Shown here one piece after another: positions 24,080 to 35,004 of a DNA stretch of 64,000 nt (its first letter is position 1; every line of letters starts with the position of its first letter). The translations under genes and the position numbers were made by a program. This stretch comes from Imbricaverruca yamaguchii (lineage: Eukaryota; Arthropoda; Thecostraca; Neoverrucidae), in contig JAOTOL010001469.1 of assembly GCA_034440575.1 (NCBI GenBank), positions 1-64,000 of the forward strand. Direction: 5' to 3'. The notes beneath the pieces are model-generated. The model worked only from the letters and a program-made list of their open reading frames with translations, was not told where the DNA came from and did not search any database.

Positions 24080-26600
24080 GGCGCCGCCCCCTGAAATTTG
24101 AGGAGGCCCCCAGGACGAAAAGGAGGCCCCCAGGACGAAATTGAGTCCCCAGGACGAAATAGAGGCTCCCAGGACGAAAAGGATGCCCCCAAAACGAAAA
24201 GGAGGCCCCAGGACGAAAAAGAGACTTTCAGAACGAAAAGGATGGCACTGAGACGGAAAGAAACCACCCAGTTTAGACGTGAAGGCTTCCGATGGGTGGC
24301 AAGAAATACTTAATTTGGAACACGAGGTTTCTAATATGGAAGAGGAGGCCCCTACGATAGAAAGCAAAAATATGATCGGAGATATTTCTTCGGATGCAAG
24401 AGGGGGCCCAGGATGGGGAAGAAGGTCCCACTAAGAATGAGAGAAGGCCACTGAGACCAGCCAGATGAGGCCCACGTTTTAGAAGACGAGTACCCTAGAA
24501 GAGACGATTTAGGACTAGGACGCAAAAGCAACCTGCTAGGAGGATAATGAGGATCCGAACACAGATGAGGAGGCCTCCAAGACGTGAAAAGGGTCCCATA
24601 ATTTTAAAAATGAGTCACCTAGAGGAGGGCAGGAGGCCCCAGAAGTCAAGAGATTGCCAAAAAATGGCACGGAAGCACCCAGAATTGCAAAGGAGGCCCT
24701 AATACGGGAAGGGAGGCCCCATAAAATGAGAGGAGGCCCTAAGACGGAAAAGAAACCCAGTGGATATGAGATGAGGTTTCGGAGACACAAAAATAGGCAC
24801 CAAAACGAGTAAGGTTCACCAGGATAGAAAAGGATGATACAGAGTCATAGCACGAGGCACCTAATTCGGAAGAGGGCGACACAAGATTGGAAATAAGACC
24901 CATGATGAACGATGAAGCCGTAAAATTGGAGAAGAAGGCCATTGGATAAGAGAGGTAGCTCCCAGGGGAAAAGAAGTCTCGCAGATGGCCAAAAAGGTCC
25001 CCGAGAAATAACAATGCCATTGAAATAGAAAAGGTAGTGTATAATTTGGAAGAGGAGGAACCTGGGAGAGAAGAGGAGTCCACCAGGAGATAAGATACCA
25101 CCCTTAAGATGGGCGAAGTTCGAATCAAAACGCAGAGCAAGAGGTCCCCATGTCGTGAGAGGAGGCCCCTAATTTGAAAGAAAGGACTCTAGAAGATAAT
25201 TGAGGGCCCTACCGGACTGGAGAGGAGTCCCCCAAAAGGAGTAGGTCTCCAGGACTGAATGAGGGCCCGAAGACCGGAAAGATTTCTAAGAAAATGAGAG
25301 GAGGCCCTTAAGATGGGAATGGTAACAGGTATGAAGGGGTGTGAGGTTTCCAAAATTGAAGATTCCCTCAAGACTAGTAAGGCTTTGCCAGGATAAAGGA
25401 GGAGGCCCACGAGGTGTGGCAGAAGGCCCCTAATTTGGCAGATAATGCCCCTGGGACATGAGAGGAAGCCCCATGCCATGACCACGGGCCCCAGGATGTA
25501 AGAGAGGGCCCTTCAAAACGAGAGAGGATGACATTGAATATGGAGGAAGGTAGGACATAATACGTTGAAAACCGGTAAAGAGGCTCCAGGAAATGGGGCG
25601 AGATACTTATGGCGCGGGATGAGGCCTATAATTTGCAAGAAACTCCTAAGAAATGGTAGAAGTCGTGCCGGGGTGTTTCAAAATTATGATATGGACCCAA
25701 AAAATCCGGCCGGGCCCCTGAAAATCACACTGAGCCTGGGTGTACCAAACATTTACGACCGGACCATGAAAATCAATCTAGTGGCACGACAAGTCGTACC
25801 ATTCCACAACAGTCTCATTGGGACCAAAACAAATGAAGCCGGAACAACGAAAAATACTCCTGGCATGGGTCCAACTCTGAAAAACAAACACAAAAACGCA
25901 CACAAAAACACAAAAACACTCTAACTCTGGGGCCCAACAATGACGCCAAAAAACTTACAACGTTTAAGACCAAAAAAAAGTGTCGAAGCAGCCAAAGCTC
26001 GCGCTAGGGATCCAAGCAAATAAAGTCGGGGCCCAATAGATCACATTGGACTATAAACAAATCGTGTCGCAGCCATTGAAAATCACCCTGGAGGCCCAGA
26101 AGGGCGCACCGGGCCCCAAAAGTTGCAGCTGGTCCAAAAACTAATTCTTAACCGAAATGTCACTCTGGGACAAAAACATACTCCTTCAGTGGCCGCAGTG
26201 GCATATCAAATGGCAAATGCCCCCTCTATCCTGAGAGGCATAAGCTCCCAAGAATCGTGCCGGGGCTCCAAAACTCGCGCCAGGGCCACCAAAATTCGCT
26301 TCGGTCCACTAGAATTCGCGCAGGGGTCTCCAGATAAGTACTTCGGGCCCCCGCAAACTCGTTCCGAAGCTCCAAAACTTGCAATAGGAACCGCCAAAAT
26401 CGCATTGGTGCAACAGCTAAGTACAACGCTTCCCACAAACTCAAATCTGTTCCCCAAAATATCGTGCTCGGGACCCACAACTCCCATCGGTAGTCCCGTC
26501 AAAGCTCCACAAAATTGGCGTCTAGGCACACACGTAAGAACAGCGTGACCAGAAAAACCGAATCGGTATCCGAAAAAAATCAAGCTGGAGCCTTCAAAAA
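24080..26600. repeat. Degenerate repeats of the foldback element, left arm
   Basis: Loose tandem copies of AGGAGGCCCC(C/A)AGGACGAAA at 24,100-25,500 change gradually to GGGCCCNNNAAAATCGC-type units by 25,700-26,560. The stop-free stretches here follow from the repeat and are not genes. Confidence 0.75.
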
Positions 26601-26861
26601 TAAGAATGGATTCAACAAAATAAATGTCCGGTTCAAGAAAATGGTTCTGGAGCACCGAATATACTACCAGATGCCTTCACAAATTGCGTATGGCACTGAA
26701 AAATATACCGTATTTTGAAAAGTCGAGGTGAGATGCGAAAACGTGGCGCCAGGGAGTCGAGAAATCAGGCCGGGATTCAGACTTTACAAAACAAATCCAC
26801 AAAAATCGCGTTTAGCCCAGAAAGCTGGCGTTGGGTCCACGGAACCACGCGCCTTGGAGCG

Positions 26862-26893
26862 ATAAAGACATAAAGACATAAAAGACATAAAGA
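26862..26893 (-). repeat. CR1 3' octamer tail
   Basis: On the minus strand ATGTCTTT/ATGTCTTTT is repeated three times, followed by ATCG, right at the junction with the foldback element. CR1-clade LINEs end in such short repeats instead of poly(A). Confidence 0.9.
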
Positions 26894-26971
26894 TCAGTGC
26901 AACTCTGAGCCACAAGGGCCCTTCTTGGTTGCACTCTGTACACTGAACCAGTTGCCCACCAAATCTGCCAA

Positions 26972-29900
26972 TCAGCCCTCCCTGTAATACTGAAAAGCAA
27001 GCCCTCTATTCTTATAATGATTGTCTATGCTGTTTTTAAAGATGTTCAATGTTCTGCTACTGACGATGTTTTCTGGCAGCTGGTTCCAGTGTTCCACTAC
27101 CCTGTTGGTGAAGAAAGTTTGCCTTAACCTTGTTCTGCTGTGGTTAATTTTAATTTTGAATTTATGACCTCTAATTGCATCATTTCTGTTAAATTCAAAC
27201 ATTTCCCCAAGGTATCCCCTCTCCAGACCATTGACAAATTTAAAGACCTCGATGAGATCTCCTCTCAGCCTTCTATATCTAAGTGAAAACATATTCAATT
27301 TCTTCAATCTTTCCTCATATGCCAGGTTGCTTATGCCATTAACCATTTTTGTAGCCCTCTTTTGTACTCTCTCTAAAAGCCAACAATCTTTTTCATAGCT
27401 AGGAGACCAAGCTTGGATGCAGTATTCCAAATGTGGCCTGACGTATGCACAGTAAAGCTTCCTGATCACTTCCTCACTTCTGTATGATACATTCCTATTT
27501 ATTGCCCCGAGCATTCTCAGTGCCTTCTTCCTGGCTTCCTTGGTCTGTTCTGATGCCCCCAATTTTGTGTTTAGAATAACACCTAAATCCTTCTCCTGTT
27601 GAGTCACTGATAGCACTTGGCCACCCATCAAGTATGGAGCCTTCATATGCTGCTTACCTACATGCATGATTTTGCACTTATCAAAGTTAAATTTCATTTG
27701 CCATTCTTCGGACCACTTCACAAGTTCGTCTAAGTCTTTTTGCAGCGAGATATGCTCATCCTGACCTGTTATTGCCCTAAAGACCTTCAAATCATCTGCA
27801 AATTTCAAAACTTTACTGCTTAGGCCACTTTCAATGTTATTTACAGATATAATGAACAGTAATGGCCCTAGTACTGACCCCTGGGGGACTCCACTAAGAA
27901 CATTTTGCCATGATGACTTTGTACCATTTAGCATCACTCTTTGCTGTCTATCTGAAAGCCACAACTCTATCCATTTTAAGATGCTACCTGCAATACCATG
28001 GGACTGAAGCTGTATCATTAACCGTTTATGGGGTACCTTGTCAAAGGCCTTACTAAAGTCAAGATATGCTACATCAACCTGATTTCCCTGATCAAATTGT
28101 TCTGTGGCGAAGTTCAAAAAGTCCAAGAGGTTTGTGAGACACGATCGTCCTTTTCTAAATCCATGTTGAGTATCTTGAATCAATCTGCTACCTTCCAGAT
28201 AACTAACTATTCTATCCTTGATAATTGATTCGAGTACCTTGCAGACTAGGGATGTGAGACTTATTGGCCTATAGTTTTCAACTTTCCCTCTTTCTCCTTT
28301 CTTGAAAATAGGAACTACATTTGCCCTTTTCCAATCGGTTGGAATTTCATTATGTGAAACTGATCTACAAAATATTATACTAAGTGGAAATGCCAGTTCC
28401 TTTTCAGTTTCCCGCAACACCCTAGCATAAATATCATCAGGTCCTGCTGCCTTATTTGGCTTTATTTTCCTGATATGATTGTAAACAACATCACTACCAA
28501 TGAAATCAACATCATTTGTCAGATCCCATGTATCTGAACTATGGTGTACGGTCGGCAGATTGGTCATATCTTCCAATGTAAACACTGATTTGAACTGCTT
28601 GCTCAGCTCCTCAACCATCTCACTATCCTCACCCAATGTAGTCCCGTTTACTTCCAGTGGACCAATTGTGTTAGAAACTTTACTCAGCTTGTAGAAACTA
28701 AAGAACTTTTTACTGTCCCCATTACAGTTTCTAGCTAAATCCAGTTCCTTTGCTCGCTTTGCTGCTCTGGTTTTTGCTTCACAGTGTCTCTAGCTTTTCG
28801 ATACGCCTTTAGATTAATGACATTTGAGGCTTCTTTAAAAACTCTAAATGCAGTTTTCTTAGCCCTAATTGCTTTTATCACGTATGGTGTAAGCCATGCT
28901 GGCTTTCCTACCCTTCTTTTGCGTCTTTGCTTTTGGGGGACATGTCTAATCTGAGTTTCCTTTAAGTAAGATTTGAACTTTTCCCACATTTCACAGGCAT
29001 TTAAATTGGAGAATTCTTCTTCCCATCTGATGGCACTTAAAGCCGCTCTCATGCCGTTAAAGTCTGCTTTGTTGAAATTTGGAACCTTTACCAAATTATC
29101 CTTGATAGTTTCCCCTACATGTGCCTTGAATCTAACTATGTTATGGTCACTTTTTCCCAGAGTTTCGCCTACAGTCAAGTCTTGAACCAAGTCACTTAAA
29201 TCCGAGAATACAAGGTCCAAGAATGAACCATGCCTGGTAGGTTCCGATACAAACTGGTGTAAGAACAGGTCCTCTTCAAGGCATTTCCTGAACATTTTGC
29301 ATGATGGGGAGCCAACACCAGCATTTTCATAACCTTTTAGATTAAAGTCACCGAGAATAAGGCACTTCCTCTTAAAGTTTCTACTGATTTCCTCACAAAT
29401 CACCTTGTCAAGCTCCAGTTGCTGAGAATGTGGCAGGGTTCCTGATCGGTAGAAAGCTCCTATCCTAAGAGTATTGCTGTTGCCTTTTCCCACAGTGACA
29501 TCAAGCCAAATGGACTCCACAGACACATTTTTATCCCCACCTGCTACTTTTTGAGAACTGAATAAGCTATTCACATAGAGCATTACACCACCCCCTTTCA
29601 TTGCTGGACCCCTATTGCACGAAAACATATTGTATCCCTGGATCTCATAGTCCTGTAAGTTATCTCCAAAATATCCTTCACTGACCCATGCCTCCGTAAT
29701 GCAAACAAAATCCGGTTCCTCCTCAGCAACATAACACTTGAACTCATCAAATTTGGAACGGATACTCTGAGCATTAAACATCATACACTTAACAAATGCT
29801 CCATAACCACCTTTGGCTTTTTCATATTGAGGAGTTCTTTTATCACTAGATGAACTATAACTCTGTCCCCTTGAGTTGCTGCTGTCCCTATTTGCAGACT

Positions 29901-29973
29901 TTGAGGTTCTATTGCCTTGGCTTACACTATTGGAATATTCCTGAGTTGGCAATGCAATTTCATCCCTCCCCAC
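26972..29973 (-). pseudogene. CR1 ORF2, AP endonuclease and reverse transcriptase, one frameshift
   Basis: Residues from 29,973: FNAQSIRSKFDEF, ITEAW, LILGDFNLKG (catalytic Asp/Asn) and KSDHN (catalytic Asp-His) define the APE-type endonuclease. RT blocks follow: KAAGPDDIYARVL, NYRPISLTSLVCKVLE, QHGFRKGRSCLTNL, AYLDFSKAFDKVPHK, LSGVPQGSVLGPLLF, and KFADDLK with the DD pair. The C-terminal LRYRRLRGDLIEVFK block is complete to a stop at 26,972. A one-base frameshift near 28,780 breaks the frame between EN and RT; otherwise it is open. ORF2 overlaps or adjoins the end of ORF1 in a different frame. Confidence 0.95.
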
Positions 29974-29981
29974 CCCATTTC

Positions 29982-30937
29982 CTAGTTTCCCTGAAGGACA
30001 TGCTCATATACTTTGCCTAACACATGGACCCCCTTCTCAGAAAAATGCAGGCCATCCTTCTGATAGAGGTCCCACGATGCATAAAACCTGCTCCACTCGT
30101 CTACAAATGTAAAACCTAGCTCCTGGCAGAGCTTTCCTACCCTGGTGTTAGCTGCCAGTGCCCTAGAGCTCCACTCAGGGGAGGCTCTAGCCTAGGCAAA
30201 ATTCCTGTTACAAGCACTCTATTGGTACCCTTCAGGGTGGCCAGAAGGGCCCTGTACTCCCCGCAGAAGCTCCTCGCTCCTAGTATGACCTATGTTATTT
30301 ACCCCTACATGCACTATGACTGTGTTAAACTGGTGATCACTGGTGACCTGTGCCACCGCAGTTACCAGGTCCTTCACCTTGGCACCAGGCCTGGTGATGC
30401 ACCTCCTGTCCCTCCTACCTTTACAAAATACCCGCTCTAAATGACGCACACGAGAGTCTCCTATGACCAGCACTGACTCCTTACTACTGCTATCCTGGGG
30501 GCAGTCATCTAATGCCTGGAACATATTTGCTGTTACTATGCCTGCCCGCTGGGCCGGTCGGCTACACTTCCTCCCGCTCCTACCACCTGCCACCTGCCAC
30601 TCACTGACCCTTTCCTTAGGTTCGCGTCTCCAAATCCTCCACCCCTGACCTCATGCCACTTCCCCTCCTGTGACCTACCAGAACTACCCCTCCTCTGTTC
30701 ACTATTAACACTATTAACACTCCCCTCTTGAGAGATCCCAGCCACCTCCACAGTAGGGGAAACCTCAGCTACCTGGTGGCCTGCGACCACCTGGGCATAT
30801 GATGTCCCTGCTACGGATTGACCCCTTGTTGCTTTATCTTGCCTACCCTGTGCAACAAGGGCAGCCTTGAGGTTGGAAACCTCTGCCTTAAGGGTCCTAA
30901 TTTCTTCCTCTAGTGCCTGCATCCTGGTCGAAACCAT
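29982..30937 (-). pseudogene. CR1 ORF1, coiled coil plus SGNH/esterase domain, two frameshifts
   Basis: Starts at 30937 with a heptad-like coiled coil (MQALEEEIRTLKAEVSNLKA), then a Ser/Gly-rich linker. After a frameshift near 30,540-30,600 comes VLVIGDSRVRHL (SGNH block I, Ser nucleophile) and VHVGVNNIGH (block III, Asn). A second frameshift near 30,250 precedes a C-terminal part with KDGLHFSEKG (block V, Asp and His). All four catalytic blocks are therefore present. CR1 ORF1 esterases are thought to aid RNP or membrane-linked steps of retrotransposition. Stop at 29,984-29,982. Confidence 0.85.
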
Positions 30938-30992
30938 CCTAAACGCTGCAGCTTATGCCTAGATTTAGATTCAAATTAACTTGCTAAATTAA

Positions 30993-31640
30993 CTTGCTAA
31001 ACAACCGACAAAAAAGCTAACTATCATTCACTATAAATCGCTACCTCCTATACTGTCAGTTAAATATCTGAGTGCCTCAAGAAAAGCAGAAACTATTAAA
31101 CAATTGTTTTTTGTTTTTTTTTTTTTTTTTTTAAATAAATTAAATAACTAAACAAGATGTCTAATCTAATTGTCTCCCACACAAGTAGACAACTATATAA
31201 ATATCCCTTTGATATCACTTATGGCTAGACAGAAAAATGAACAGTCACACAGCACTTATGAATACCCCCAACTTACTACTAATTAAACTATCTTAAACTT
31301 CAACACCAAACACACTTGCTAAACAACCGACAAAAAAGCTAACTATCATTCACTATAAAGCGCTACCTCCTATACTGTCAGTTAAATATCTGAGTGCCTC
31401 AAGAAAAGCAGAAACTATTAAACAATTGTTTGTTTTTTTGTTTTGTTTTTTTTTTTAAATAAATTAAATAACTAAACAAGATGTCTAATCTAATTGTCTT
31501 CCTCACAAGTAGACAACTATATAAATATCCCTTTGATATCACTTATGGCTAGACAGAAAAATGAACAGTCACACAGCACTTATGAATACCCCCAACTTAC
31601 TACTAATTAAACTATCTTAAACTTCAACACCAAACACACT
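30993..31640 (-). repeat. Two tandem 322-bp monomers in the CR1 5' region
   Basis: CTTGCTAAACAACCGAC recurs at 30,993 and 31,315 and the 322-bp units are about 97% alike by eye, differing mainly in poly(T) length. Their position just upstream of ORF1 suggests promoter monomers like those of mouse L1; that role is inference. Confidence 0.9.
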
Positions 31641-32099
31641 ATGCACACCAAAAAATAAATAAAGTATGTTAGGATAGTATGAATGTTGTCTAATGTACTT
31701 ATCAAATCTACACACTTGTAATATCTCCTACTACAGAAATCGAAGAGTCGAGAACACGCCGAAGCCAAAGATGGCGTCCTGCGGCGTCGCTAGGTTAATA
31801 TAGTATAGTTTGCGTGCTACGAAAATGCTTATAAGATAAAACCTAATGAAATATAATAAGAGAAGTAATTGCTAAGCACCTATCCACAGCTTAGACTAGA
31901 GTACTGCCCTGTTCTGCAGCGACTTATCTGGAAACCTGGAGCTCGGGGCGCGTCCTTCCACCTTGAGAGCTGGCGGCAACTCCCAAGTATCTCTCCATGT
32001 GTCGTGTATGTATGTATGCATATGTGTACAACCGTGTATGTATGTATTTGCACTTACGCCATTTTGATGGCATTTAAGCGAGGCCCTCCGCTTTAAAGA

Positions 32100-33240
32100 T
32101 CTTAAAAGAAGAAAAGAGAAAAAGAAGCCCCAAATAAACACAACAGGAACCTAAGAGCACAATGGGGGGCGACAATACAACTGGCCCTCCAAAACGCACA
32201 TAGTCTCCCAAAAAGCGACAGGGCCTTAACACATGCGTTGCAGCCATAAATAAACATACCTGGACCTCTAAAATAATACACAAGAAGCTCTTAAGACACA
32301 CAGAGGTGATAAGGACGCACCAGGGCCTGAAAAAGAGGCTGGAGCCGCAAATGGCAACATGATTCCACAACGAGCAAAAGTACCGGGCGTTAAATGAAGA
32401 CATCGGGATCTTCGAAAACGCCGACACGTAAAAAAAAACATCGGTGTCCAGAAAAAGGAACAACACACTAAAACGAGGTGTTTCGAAGATGCATTAGGCC
32501 GCAACACAGAAAGACGCAGAGGGTCCAACGAAGAACACTGAGGAAGGGCCTCGGTTCGACAGCCATTCTGGCAGGATAGCAGCAAAGATATCAGGTGCAT
32601 CAAAGCTGAGCGGAATCTGCATTTCATAACTACCAGAAAACGTAGGAGGTAGGGAATCGGATTTAATTACTCGACTTTTCGCAGCGAACGCCCATACTAA
32701 GCATTCCAGCACGTCAAATATAGCGCAAGTCTACCATGTGACAGTAATGACCAAAAGGCAGAAGGCCTAGCAGAAACCGTAGCATCGCACGAAGTGTGGC
32801 GAATGCGCCGAATGCGCAAGATGAGTGTGCACGTGCACGGAAGTTGGCGTCGTGGCGACCGGGTGATATGAACTGGAATGCCCGAAATTTGGAAATGTTA
32901 TATTTCAAAGTGACGGGTAATATATCTTAAATTCAAGTTAGGGGTTTAATACATTTTCTCCCGCTCGTTTTAGGGTTTTGTTGCTTTTGATGCACCGAGG
33001 ATATTTTTACGTGTCAGGGTGTTTTCGAAGGTGCATCAAGTTAGTATGGTCCCTGCGTGTCCTGAGAGCTTCTAGTGTATTCTTTTTTAGAGCTCCATGT
33101 ATGTTTATTTAGGGTTGCAACGCATGTTTTGAGGCCCTGTCGCTTTTTGGGAGATTGTGTGTTTCAGAGCGTCAGTTTTATTTTTGGCCCCCGGTGTGCT
33201 CTTGGGGTCCTGCTGTGTTTATTTGGGGCTTGTAACGCAC
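32100..33240. repeat. Inverted repeat at the centre of the foldback element
   Basis: The segment with GCCCCAAATAAACAC and AAAAAGCGACAGGGCCTTAA (32,128-32,230) reappears in reverse complement at 33,125-33,240, and the match extends inward to about 32,480 / 32,990. The spacer of about 500 bp has no recognised content. Confidence 0.85.
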
Positions 33241-34075
33241 ATTTGTGGGCGTTCGGTTTTAGGGCTTGGGTGCGATTTTTCTGTAACCCAGCCTGACTTA
33301 TCGTTTCCAGGCGCGTGGCTCCGGTTACCCAACGCCAGTTGTCTGGGCTCAATGCTACTTTTGTGGATTTTTTCTTACTTTTTTTCTCTCAAAAGTGCGA
33401 ATTCCGGCCCGACATTTCGTGACCCTGGCGCCATGTATTTGTATCCCATCTCGATTTTTCGAGATTCGGTATTTTTTGTCGGTGGCGTACACAATTTGTG
33501 AATGCATCTGGTGATATGTTCTGTGCTCCAGAGCCATTTTACCGACCCTGACATTTTTTTTGAATCCCTCATTTCTTGGAGGGCTCCATCTTGACATCTA
33601 CTGATACCGATCCGGTTTTTGTGGTATTGGTATAATTTCAGCAGTGTGAGTTGATTTATCAAGGGATGCCAACATAGATGCCATAGGATAGATAACATAA
33701 AAAACATAAAATAAAAAAAATAGGGGGCCAACAACCGTAGAAATTGGTGGGGGAGTTAGGGTTGAAATTCTACGAATTAGGATAGATAGTGGTATATTAT
33801 GGCGCTCCACAAGAGAATCTAGTTGATCACTAATCATTTTATTTTGGTAGGTCCCCTTTGACAAAATTGCGATCGAAATCCCAGGCGCGTGAATTCATTC
33901 GCGAAGAATTTGTTATTTTAATTTGTTTGACAGGTGCCTTGCACCCAGCACCAAATGTTAGAAAAATTCGCAAATTCCTAAGATTCTGATCAGAAAACCA
34001 ATGTAACCCACTTCTTGTTATCACCTTCGCGAAATTATCGTCCTAGGACTGAGACAGTGTTAAATTATTCGTAAA

Positions 34076-34215
34076 ATAGGGGGGAAAAAACCCCTTTTCT
34101 AACCCAAAAATAAACCCCCTCCCCCAAAAAAAAAACCCCCCCCCCCCCACCCCGCCTTATTAACTTCTCTCTTCCTCTTTTCTCCCTCCCTCTTTTTTTT
34201 TTTTTTTTTTTTCCT

Positions 34216-34246
<31 letters not shown>

Positions 34247-34351
34247 CCACACACCCCCCCGGAAAAAAAAAAAAAAAAAAGAAGGGGGGGGGGGGAAACC
34301 AATTTATAATAAAAAAAATTATCTCCCTCCCCCCCCAAAAATCCCTCTAAA

Positions 34352-34386
<35 letters not shown>

Positions 34387-34501
34387 CCAAAAAACCCCAA
34401 AAACCCCAAAAAAAATTTTAAAAAAAAAATTTTTTTTTTTTAAAATTTAAAATTAAAAAAAAAAAAATTAAAAAATTTATTTTTTTTTTTTTTTTTTTTT
34501 T
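34076..34501. other. Homopolymer-block sequence, probably artefactual
   Basis: About 425 bp of alternating A-, C-, G- and T-runs, many over 10 bases, ending in a long T-run. Same character as 5,550-5,670. It may replace real right-arm sequence of the foldback element. Confidence 0.65.
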
Positions 34502-35004
34502 ATCGCCTTTTAACCCTGACTGTTCTTGCTTAGGGCATCAAGCTGGTGGTAATAAATAACAGTAGTGATGAATCTAGCTATATTCAGTTATTCTTGGAGG
34601 ACATAACGGTGGGTTGATCAATGGGAGATATCTAAAAAAAATATGCTTAGCATCAGCATCGCTGCAATCCAGAGGTCAGCGGGAAGATTCTTCTGTTCGA
34701 AAAAGCATTGAGACGTTGGTTGGTTTTGACACTTAGGTATTTATCCACATATTACTTATTTATACCTTGGTATGTCCTAGTTTTCAGCGAAAAAAAAAGA
34801 TTATTGCTTTTTACGTGTTGAGTAAATATTGCACCATGCCAAGAACAAACGGTACATTAATATGAAATCATGTTTCCCATTCCAGAACCATACTAAGGGC
34901 CTAAAAACAATAGGAGACCCTAACACATTGGAGGCCCCTTTTCGGGGAGCAGGAAGCCCCCTTTCGATCTTGCCCCCTGGAAGAATTCCGTGGCGACGCT
35001 ACTG

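Larger units (their letters stand above)
26862..32090 (-). mobile_element. CR1-type non-LTR retrotransposon, nearly full length
   Basis: Minus-strand order: 5' region (about 32,090-31,641), two 322-bp tandem repeats (31,640-30,993), ORF1 with a coiled coil and an SGNH-esterase-like domain, ORF2 with AP endonuclease and RT, then a 3' tail of ATGTCTTT octamers. Octameter-type 3' tails and esterase-bearing ORF1 are typical of the CR1 clade. Only a few frameshifts interrupt the frames, so the insertion is younger than the host element. The 5' boundary is inferred from where the foldback-arm sequence resumes and could be off by about 100 bp. Confidence 0.88.
24015..35004. mobile_element. hAT-like foldback DNA element, 10,990 bp including a nested LINE
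   Basis: Starts CATGGGCGTCGCCACC and ends GTGGCGACGCTACTG, terminal inverted repeats of about 15 bp with four mismatches, flanked by a perfect 8-bp duplication. Termini and duplication length suit the hAT superfamily. Most of the element is degenerate short repeats (about 22-30 bp, GGCCCC...AAAA...CG themes). Long internal inverted repeats exist: 26,580-26,860 pairs with 33,300-33,600, and 32,100-32,480 with 32,990-33,240. So the element was close to one large imperfect palindrome (foldback type) before the LINE entered. No transposase is recognisable; it is presumably non-autonomous. Confidence 0.85.
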
